From an uncultured Paenibacillaceae bacterium (GTDB lineage: Bacteria; Bacillota; Bacilli; Paenibacillales; CALAME01), in assembly GCA_937983035.1 (NCBI GenBank), contig CALKAN010000329.1, forward strand, positions 1 through 5,263: a DNA stretch of 5,263 bases, in the 5' to 3' direction. Shown in pieces: positions 1 through 4,500 of this stretch (its first letter is position 1; every line of letters begins with the position of its first letter). The notes under the pieces are model-generated. The model did not search any database. It had not been told where the DNA came from and saw only the letters and a list, made by a program, of their open reading frames with translations. Position numbers and translations under genes: made by a program.

Positions 1-495
1 ACGATCCTGATGATTTTCTGCACGCACCGCGTCATCCAATCCAAAATCGGCCGCGCTTGGATTTCGATTCGAGAAAATGAAAGTGCGGCGTCATCTCTTG
101 GCATCCACACAGCCAAATACAAGACGATCAATTTAATGTACGGCGCATTCTGGGCGGGCATCGGCGGCGCATTCATGGCGGTTTATTACCGTTATATCGA
201 CTCGACGATGATCGGTTTAGATGAGAACTTTAACATATTGACGATGATGATTATCGGCGGCATGGGCACGTTGGCTGGACCGATCGCAGGGGCCGTGGTC
301 GTGAATTTGATTTCCGAAGCGTTCCGTTTTCCCGCGGAATCTCGCCAAGTGTTGTACGCGATCCTCATCATTGTAATGATGTGGTTCCGTCCGCAAGGAT
401 TGATCGGTTCATTGGAAGGCGGATATCAGTTTAAGTGGAGAAAGAAAACGTCAAAGTCTGAAAAATCGTTGGAAAAAGAAGGTGTTTCCCAATGA
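1..495 (+). CDS. livM: Branched-chain amino-acid ABC transporter permease LivM, C-terminal half (5' end outside window)
   Basis: Inner-membrane permease of a hydrophobic/branched-chain amino-acid (HAAT family) ABC importer; with LivH it forms the channel driven by LivG and LivF. The frame is open from base 1, so the start lies upstream; 164 codons are visible, about half of a usual LivM of roughly 300-350 residues. Seen directly: the cytoplasmic ATPase-contact loop (SKIGRAW, IRENE, then SLGI, about bases 40-110), three hydrophobic stretches (about bases 127-190, 230-315 and 345-400), the family motif GGMGTLAGP (about 256-282), and the LivM-typical ending FRPQGL, followed by a Lys/Glu-rich cytoplasmic tail. 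The stop overlaps the livG start by 4 bases (ATGA), indicating translational coupling. Substrate specificity is inferred from family resemblance only; urea or amide importers of the same family have similar permeases, and the binding protein that would decide is not in the window. Confidence 0.93.
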   Translation, partial: TILMIFCTHRVIQSKIGRAWISIRENESAASSLGIHTAKYKTINLMYGAFWAGIGGAFMAVYYRYIDSTMIGLDENFNILTMMIIGGMGTLAGPIAGAVVVNLISEAFRFPAESRQVLYAILIIVMMWFRPQGLIGSLEGGYQFKWRKKTSKSEKSLEKEGVSQ

Positions 496-1274
496 CGCTT
501 CTCGAAGCGACGCAAGTGAGCAAATACTTCCGCGGCCTCAAAGCGGTAGAAAGCGTAGATGCATCGGTCAAAAAAGGTGAAATTTTCGGCATCATTGGAC
601 CGAACGGTGCGGGAAAAACGACGTTTTTGAACTTGATTGGGGGCACGTTTCCGGTCACGAAGGGCAAGCTCGTTTTCAACGGCGAAGACATCACTAATCT
701 CCCGTCGTGGAAGATCGCCCAGAAAGGCATTGCCCGCACATTTCAAAATATTCAGCTTTTTAACAGCATGTCTGTGCTGGAAAATGTCGCTGTCGGATTT
801 CATATCAGCGAAAAGAGCGGCATGATCGACGCCATTTTTCGCACGAAGCGTTTCAGAAAAGAGAAAAAAGAAATTGAAGAAAGAGCGCTCGCTCTTCTTA
901 CGAAGCTTGGGCTGGAATCTTATAAAGATGTGCTGGCGAAAAACTTGTCGTACGGCATGCAGCGAAAAGTGGAGATTGCCCGCGCGCTTGCGGCCGATCC
1001 GAAACTTCTGCTGCTGGATGAGCCGGCGGCAGGCATGAACCCGAATGAGACGAAAAGTTTGCTCGAATTTATTAAAGCGATCAACAAAGAAGGCTATACG
1101 ATCATGGTCATCGAGCATGACGTCAAGTTTATGATCCAATTGTGCGACCGCATCATCGTGCTGAATTATGGGAAAAAGATCAGCGAAGGCACGCCGGAAG
1201 AAGTGCGGAATGACCCGGCGGTTATCGAAGCGTATTTCGGCAGGGGCCGCGTTGCGCAGCAAGGAGGTGCTTAA
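492..1274 (+). CDS. livG: Branched-chain amino-acid ABC transporter ATP-binding protein LivG
   Basis: Cytoplasmic ATPase subunit that pairs with LivF to power the LivHM permease. It has 260 residues, normal for LivG. Motifs seen: Walker A GPNGAGKTT (residues 36-44), Q-loop RTFQN with Gln85, ABC signature LSYGMQ (152-157), Walker B LLLLDEP (172-178) with catalytic Glu177, the LivG-typical AAGMNPNET after it, and the H-loop IEHD with His209. The C-terminal extension (GTPEEVRNDPAVIEAYFG) is the LivG-family tail. The signature has Met where many LivG proteins have Gln (LSYGQQ), a mild variation. The ATG overlaps the livM stop, and a purine-rich AAGAAGGTG ends 8 bases upstream, supporting this start. 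The last codons (QQGGA) also encode the ribosome binding site of livF. An antisense open frame covering most of the gene is a coding shadow. Confidence 0.96.
   Translation: MTLLEATQVSKYFRGLKAVESVDASVKKGEIFGIIGPNGAGKTTFLNLIGGTFPVTKGKLVFNGEDITNLPSWKIAQKGIARTFQNIQLFNSMSVLENVAVGFHISEKSGMIDAIFRTKRFRKEKKEIEERALALLTKLGLESYKDVLAKNLSYGMQRKVEIARALAADPKLLLLDEPAAGMNPNETKSLLEFIKAINKEGYTIMVIEHDVKFMIQLCDRIIVLNYGKKISEGTPEEVRNDPAVIEAYFGRGRVAQQGGA
1261..1269 (+). promoter_or_regulatory. Ribosome binding site of livF inside the 3' end of livG
   Basis: AAGGAGGTG is a perfect match to the anti-Shine-Dalgarno end of Bacillales 16S rRNA and ends 10 bases before the GTG at 1280. It lies within the last codons of livG, so ribosomes finishing livG clear or occupy the livF initiation site. 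It fixes the GTG at 1280 as the livF start. Confidence 0.88.
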
Positions 1275-1279
1275 AGAGC

Positions 1280-1990
1280 GTGCTTCAAGTAGAGAACTTG
1301 TCCGTTCATTACGGGAAAATTCATGCAGTTCGCAATGTTGAGTTTCAAGTGAAAGAAAATCAAATTATTTCCCTCATCGGATCGAACGGTGCGGGGAAAA
1401 CGTCGACGCTGCGGGCGATTTCGGGGCTCGTGCCAAAGGCCGGCGGAAAAGTGACATTTGCAGGCCATGACATTACGAACATGAAACCGGACAAAATCGT
1501 CAGCCTCGGCGCAGCGCACGTTCCGGAAGGAAGACACGTCTTCCCGAACTTATCCGTGCAAGACAATTTGATCATGGGCAACGTCGCAAGCAAAAAGAGC
1601 AAAAAATCCGAGCTGAACCAGCTTATTGAGGAGCAATATGAATTGTTCCCGCGGCTGAAGGAGCGGTATAAGCAAATGGCCGGCACCCTTTCGGGCGGAG
1701 AACAGCAAATGCTCGCGATCGCCCGCGGCTTGATGAGCGATCCAAAACTATTGATGCTGGACGAACCGAGCATGGGGCTTGCGCCAATTATCGTTGACGA
1801 AATATTTGAACTCATCGTAAAGTTAAAACAAGGCGGACGTACGATATTGCTCATTGAGCAAAATGCGAGCATGGCGTTATCCATATCTGATTACGCATAC
1901 GTGCTTGTTCTCGGATCGATCGCTCTTGCAGGAACAGGCGAGGAATTGCTGCAAAGCGATGAGGTCAAAAAAGCTTATTTAGGTTTCTGA
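1280..1990 (+). CDS. livF: Branched-chain amino-acid ABC transporter ATP-binding protein LivF
   Basis: Second cytoplasmic ATPase of the same importer, 236 residues, the normal LivF length. Motifs seen: Walker A GSNGAGKTS (34-42), the LivF hallmark VPEGRHVFPNLSV (81-93) in place of a standard Q-loop glutamine, signature LSGGEQQ (137-143), Walker B LLMLDEP (157-163) with Glu162, the LivF-typical SMGLAPIIV, and IEQN with Gln194 where most ABC ATPases have the switch histidine. The missing Q-loop Gln and H-loop His are usual for LivF (E. coli LivF also has VPEGR and EQN), so they do not suggest decay. The start is GTG, set by the AAGGAGGTG inside livG, 5 bases after the livG stop. The gene follows livM-livG in the usual livHMGF order, and no terminator separates it from proC downstream. 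Confidence 0.96.
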   Translation: MLQVENLSVHYGKIHAVRNVEFQVKENQIISLIGSNGAGKTSTLRAISGLVPKAGGKVTFAGHDITNMKPDKIVSLGAAHVPEGRHVFPNLSVQDNLIMGNVASKKSKKSELNQLIEEQYELFPRLKERYKQMAGTLSGGEQQMLAIARGLMSDPKLLMLDEPSMGLAPIIVDEIFELIVKLKQGGRTILLIEQNASMALSISDYAYVLVLGSIALAGTGEELLQSDEVKKAYLGF

Positions 1991-1994
1991 TTCG

Positions 1995-2030
1995 ATTACA
2001 GCAAAAGATGATATTACAGCAAAGGAGTTT
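1995..2030 (+). repeat. Imperfect 18-bp tandem repeat before proC
   Basis: Two adjacent 18-base units (1995-2012 and 2013-2030) both begin ATTACAGCAAA and match at 14 of 18 positions. Only the second unit carries an intact Shine-Dalgarno sequence (AAAGGAG); the first has AAAAGAT at the same place. It fills most of the 45-base gap between livF and proC and looks like an old tandem duplication of the proC leader. Confidence 0.75.
2021..2027 (+). promoter_or_regulatory. Ribosome binding site of proC, deciding its start
   Basis: AAAGGAG lies 8 bases before the ATG at 2036, an ideal distance, but only 2 bases before the in-frame TTG at 2030. This supports the ATG and a 267-residue protein over the longer reading. 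Confidence 0.85.
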
Positions 2031-2035
2031 TGATC

Positions 2036-2839
2036 ATGGCAGTACAAACGTTTGGAATTATCGGAGCAGGGAACATGGGCGGAGCCATCATGGAAGGCAT
2101 TATTGCAAGAGGAGCGATCGCAGCGGAGAACGTCACTGTATACGATTTGAATCCTGCTGCGCAGGAGCGCGCGCGCAAACTTGGCGCGAACGTTGCGGCA
2201 AGTTTGGAAGAGCTGGCAAGTGCATCCGACGTGATTATGCTGGGCGTTAAACCGGTCGATTCGCTGCAAGTGGTGCGAGACTTGGGCAAGCTGCTGGAGG
2301 GCAAAGCGCTGCTGTCGATCGTGGCCGGGGTGCTGTATAAAGATTTACAAGAGGCATTGCCGGATGTAAATTATCGCATATTGACCGTGCTGCCGAACAC
2401 GCCGATCCAAGTCGGCGAAGGGGCGACGGGATTTACGTTGGAAACGACATTTACCGAAGAAGAGAAAAAATTCGCTCAACATTTGTTTGAAGCAGTAGGC
2501 ATCGTCGAATGGGTTCCGGAGAGGCTGCTGTTTGCCGTATCTGCGCTCAGCGGGGGCGGACCTGCATATGCAGCCATGTTCGTTGAAGCTCTTTCTGACG
2601 GCGGCGTGCTGCAAGGTTTGCCGCGCGAGACGGCTTATCGGCTGGCCGCACAGACGATCAAAGGCACGGGCCAAATGATTCTCGAAACCGGCATGCATCC
2701 AGGCGCTGTCAAAGACGGCGTCACCTCGCCGGGCGGAACGACGATCGAGGCTGTAAAAGAGCTGGAAAAAGGCGGTTTCCGCCATTCCGTCATCAGCGCA
2801 GTCAACGAAAGCGCAAAGAAATTTTCAAAGTTAATCTGA
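2036..2839 (+). CDS. proC: Pyrroline-5-carboxylate reductase (proline biosynthesis)
   Basis: Cytosolic enzyme reducing 1-pyrroline-5-carboxylate to L-proline with NAD(P)H, the last step of proline synthesis. It has 267 residues, typical for ProC. Seen in order: N-terminal Rossmann motif GIIGAGNMG (7-15), the VKP segment after the beta strand (VIMLGVKP, 66-73), SIVAGV (94-99), VLPNTPIQVGEGATG (118-132), SGGGPAY (172-178), and the C-terminal family signature DGVTSPGGTTIEAV (227-240) at the substrate-binding dimer interface. The ATG is chosen over an in-frame TTG 6 bases upstream because of Shine-Dalgarno spacing. The gene follows livF after 45 bases with no terminator and no convincing promoter, so it is probably co-transcribed with the liv genes (inference). 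A strong terminator follows. All hallmark motifs are intact, so the enzyme should be active. Confidence 0.97.
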   Translation: MAVQTFGIIGAGNMGGAIMEGIIARGAIAAENVTVYDLNPAAQERARKLGANVAASLEELASASDVIMLGVKPVDSLQVVRDLGKLLEGKALLSIVAGVLYKDLQEALPDVNYRILTVLPNTPIQVGEGATGFTLETTFTEEEKKFAQHLFEAVGIVEWVPERLLFAVSALSGGGPAYAAMFVEALSDGGVLQGLPRETAYRLAAQTIKGTGQMILETGMHPGAVKDGVTSPGGTTIEAVKELEKGGFRHSVISAVNESAKKFSKLI

Positions 2840-2858
2840 TCTTTTGAAGTTCAGATTA
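2832..2858 (+). other. Hairpin spanning the proC stop codon
   Basis: TAATCTGA (2832-2839, containing the proC TGA) is perfectly complementary to TCAGATTA (2851-2858). The 11-base interior can pair further (CTT 2841-2843 with AAG 2847-2849) after one mismatch. No T-run follows, so this is not itself a terminator. It sits 4 bases before the terminator hairpin and may protect the mRNA 3' end (inference). Confidence 0.6.
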
Positions 2859-2862
2859 GAAC

Positions 2863-2891
2863 AGCGACAGATGCATTCTGTCGCTTTTTTT
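2863..2891 (+). terminator. Rho-independent terminator of the liv-proC unit
   Basis: AGCGACAGA (2863-2871) pairs perfectly over 9 bp with TCTGTCGCT (2877-2885), with a 5-base loop TGCAT, followed at once by a run of T to 2891. It lies 23 bases after the proC stop and separates the unit from the downstream lipoprotein gene. Confidence 0.93.
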
Positions 2892-2941
2892 ATTGGTATC
2901 GGCAATTTGGCGCAAGATTTATTATACAAAATTTAAACTAG

Positions 2942-2968
2942 TTCTTGGCCGCGCGGGCGCTTTATAAT
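2942..2968 (+). promoter_or_regulatory. Probable promoter of the solute-binding protein gene (perfect -10, weak -35)
   Basis: TATAAT at 2963-2968 is a perfect sigma-A -10 box. The best -35 candidate, TTCTTG at 2942-2947 with a 15-base spacer, matches poorly; TTGGCC at 2945-2950 is too close (12 bases). No extended -10 TG is present. The spacer holds a 14-base all-G/C block (2947-2960). A weak -35 suggests dependence on an activator or low basal activity (inference). Expected transcription start is near 2975. Confidence 0.6.
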
Positions 2969-2982
2969 AATAGTAAACAAAA

Positions 2983-2997
2983 ATGTAAGCGTTATCA
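2983..2997 (+). promoter_or_regulatory. cre-type operator (CcpA / LacI-family site)
   Basis: ATGTAAGCGTTATCA matches every defined position of the Gram-positive catabolite-responsive element WTGNAANCGNWNNCA, including the central CG. It begins about 15 bases after the -10 box, so it covers roughly +9 to +23 of the expected transcript, a position used for repression by blocking the promoter or elongation. Either CcpA or the LacI-family regulator encoded downstream could bind; sequence alone does not decide. It lies just ahead of a sugar-type binding-protein gene, which fits carbon catabolite control. Confidence 0.78.
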
Positions 2998-3003
2998 ACA
3001 AAC

Positions 3004-3010
3004 GGAGGGG
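3004..3010 (+). promoter_or_regulatory. Ribosome binding site of the lipoprotein gene, deciding its start
   Basis: GGAGGGG lies in the leader; its GGAGG core ends 7 bases before ATG 3016. The in-frame GTG at 3010 overlaps this sequence and cannot be the start, so the protein begins MLTNSV and has 448 residues. Confidence 0.85.
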
Positions 3011-3015
3011 TGTTT

Positions 3016-4362
3016 ATGTTAACAAACTCGGTGAGAGGAATTTGCTTGTTGATTTTCTTGCTGATGTTAGCTGCAGGATGTTCCCAAGGAGGAGGGGGAG
3101 ACGGCAGTTTGAACAGCAATCCTGCAAGCAGCGCGCCGAAGAACTCGTCAAACAGCCCGGATTCAGAAACATCACAACTGGAAGTGCCTCCAGAACCGGC
3201 AGAAGTAAACATTTATTTTTCATACAATATGCAATTTGAAGAAATTGGATTGAAAGAAGCGGTTGAAAAACAATTTCCGCATTATACGTTGAATCTGATC
3301 GTGAGAGGAGAAGGGCTGCAATACGAAGATGTGATCATCAGTCAAACGCCGATAGATCTTGTGTACGAATCGACCGCGTTTACGGTTGCGCGCATACAGC
3401 ATTATGGATTGGATCAAGACTTGCAGCATTGGATTGATAAATATGATTTCGATCTGTCGGTATTTGAGCCGAATATTTTAGCGCATTCTTACGCCTCCAA
3501 CAGTGAAGGAGTGCTATACGGCCTTCCTTTCAGCTTAAACCGATACGGATTGTTTTACAATCAAGACATTTTCGACATGTTTGCAGTGTCTTATCCTGAA
3601 GACGGGATGACTTGGGACGAGGCGTATGATCTGGCGCGGAACTTAACGAGATTGCATGAAGGCGAACAATATATCGGTTTTACGGTGCATCCGAACAATA
3701 TTATGCTCAATAACCAGTTGTCGCTCGGCCCGTTGGATTTGAAAGAAAACAAGGCTGCCGTGAATACGGATCAGTGGAAAATGTTATATGAAAACGTCGG
3801 GCGCTTCTTCAAGCTTTCCGACGCCGGAATCGTGCCAACGAGTGAAGCAGGAAACGGCAGGCTTGCGATGGTGCTTGACCCCGTCGGATTCAGCGGAAAT
3901 CCAGAGTCGGCGATCAATTGGGACGTGGTGTCTGTTCCAATGTTAAAAGAACGGCCGAATACGGGATTGAAACCGGCTTCCTTATCGTTCTTCTTATCGA
4001 AAATATCGCAAAATAAAGATGCTGCGTTTCAAGTGATGGCTTATTTAGTATCTGAAGAAATTCAAACGATGATGACGAGACAAAGAGCGCAGGGAACGCC
4101 GCTTGTCAGCACGGCCGTCAAAGAAAGCTTTGGGCAAGATTTGCCGCAGTGGCAAGGGAAGAACGTCGGAGCGCTGTATTATTTTCCTGATGCCCCGCCG
4201 CAAGAACCGAGAGACCCTGGATTAGTCGATGTCAGCGTCGATTTTTCGGCACCGATGCGTGAATACGTCTTGGAAGGGAAAGATATCAATACGGTGCTGC
4301 GTGAATTTGAAGAGAAAATCAACCAAGACATTGCGGTGAAAATGGCTGAAATGGCCGATTAA
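3016..4362 (+). CDS. Extracellular solute-binding lipoprotein, family 1 (sugar ABC transporter type)
   Basis: Predicted cell-surface lipoprotein that captures a solute, probably an oligosaccharide or sugar, for an ABC importer. The 448-residue length fits family 1 binding proteins. Residues 1-21 form a lipoprotein signal peptide (Arg7, hydrophobic core 9-20, lipobox LAAGC), with Cys22 as the lipidated residue. Residues 23-61 are a Gly/Ser/Asn/Pro-rich linker; the globular domain starts near VNIYFSY (64-70). Family features include YGLPFS (168-173), GLFYNQDIF soon after, MTWDEAYDLA (198-207), and a C-terminal helix ending LREFEEKINQDI. The gene stands alone between two terminators with its own promoter and a cre-type operator; no permease or ATPase gene adjoins it in this window, so the partner transporter is elsewhere or this is a sensing/accessory protein. 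A LacI-family regulator gene follows. The substrate cannot be named from the sequence. Confidence 0.92.
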   Translation: MLTNSVRGICLLIFLLMLAAGCSQGGGGDGSLNSNPASSAPKNSSNSPDSETSQLEVPPEPAEVNIYFSYNMQFEEIGLKEAVEKQFPHYTLNLIVRGEGLQYEDVIISQTPIDLVYESTAFTVARIQHYGLDQDLQHWIDKYDFDLSVFEPNILAHSYASNSEGVLYGLPFSLNRYGLFYNQDIFDMFAVSYPEDGMTWDEAYDLARNLTRLHEGEQYIGFTVHPNNIMLNNQLSLGPLDLKENKAAVNTDQWKMLYENVGRFFKLSDAGIVPTSEAGNGRLAMVLDPVGFSGNPESAINWDVVSVPMLKERPNTGLKPASLSFFLSKISQNKDAAFQVMAYLVSEEIQTMMTRQRAQGTPLVSTAVKESFGQDLPQWQGKNVGALYYFPDAPPQEPRDPGLVDVSVDFSAPMREYVLEGKDINTVLREFEEKINQDIAVKMAEMAD

Positions 4363-4376
4363 TTCGAAACTTAAAC

Positions 4377-4412
4377 GACTGGGTGCCGGGTCGAGACACT
4401 CAGTCTTTTTTT
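4377..4412 (+). terminator. Rho-independent terminator of the lipoprotein gene
   Basis: GACTGGGTG (4377-4385) pairs with CACTCAGTC (4397-4405) over 9 positions, one of them a G-T wobble, with an 11-base loop, followed by seven T (4406-4412) and more T-rich sequence. It begins 15 bases after the stop codon and makes the lipoprotein gene a single-gene unit. Confidence 0.88.
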
Positions 4413-4424
4413 GTTGTCTTTTTC

Positions 4425-4453
4425 TTGAACATTCGTTCATTTGCATGTATATT
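4425..4453 (+). promoter_or_regulatory. Sigma-A-type promoter of the LacI-family regulator gene
   Basis: TTGAAC (4425-4430) and TATATT (4448-4453) are separated by the ideal 17 bases, matching the consensus at four of six and five of six positions. Expected transcription start is near 4460, about 40 bases before the GTG start. The promoter begins 12 bases after the upstream terminator T-run, so the regulator gene has its own transcription. Confidence 0.75.
4426..4439 (+). promoter_or_regulatory. TGAAC-N4-GTTCA dyad over the -35 box, possible operator
   Basis: TGAACATTCGTTCA is an inverted repeat with perfect 5-base arms around 4 bases, covering most of the -35 box and part of the spacer. Its GAAC-N4-GTTC core is that of the Bacillus LexA (SOS) box CGAACRNRYGTTYG, but the outer bases are T and A rather than C and G and one inner position also deviates. 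TetR-type repressors use similar dyads. A short dyad can arise by chance; its position on the -35 box is the main reason to list it. Confidence 0.4.
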
Positions 4454-4486
4454 AACGGTAAAAAAGAAAATATTTCCATCTACCTG

Positions 4487-4493
4487 AAAGGGG
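4487..4493 (+). promoter_or_regulatory. Ribosome binding site of the LacI-family gene (GTG start)
   Basis: AAAGGGG followed by TGG resembles AAGGAGGTG with one change and ends 7 bases before the GTG at 4501. The next in-frame ATG (4531) would remove the first helix of the DNA-binding domain, so GTG 4501 is the start. Confidence 0.75.
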
Positions 4494-4500
4494 TGGCGTC

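Noticed and set aside
426..1262. Long antisense open frame (278 codons) opposite livG
   Set aside because: It mirrors the codon structure of livG, which has all ABC ATPase motifs. The antisense translation is rich in Arg/Phe/His with no recognisable domain, typical of a coding shadow.
1360..1884. Antisense open frame opposite livF
   Set aside because: livF is intact on the + strand with every family motif. The reverse frame is Ser/Pro/Ile-rich shadow sequence with no domain.
1280..1990. Loss of the Q-loop Gln and H-loop His in LivF as a sign of a degenerate ATPase
   Set aside because: VPEGR and EQN at these positions are normal for LivF proteins, including E. coli LivF.
2008..2250. Small + strand open frame starting in the livF-proC gap
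   Set aside because: It overlaps proC in another frame, its start has a poor ribosome binding site, and its product is low-complexity Arg/His/Gly/Ser sequence.
2922..2929. TTATACAA as an alternative -10 box for the lipoprotein gene
   Set aside because: No reasonable -35 lies 15-19 bases upstream, and TATAAT at 2963 is a better match and closer to the gene.
4450..4463. Possible second cre site (TATTAACGGTAAAA) before the LacI-family gene, hinting at autoregulation
   Set aside because: Three defined positions of the consensus fail, including the conserved G at position 2 and the final C.
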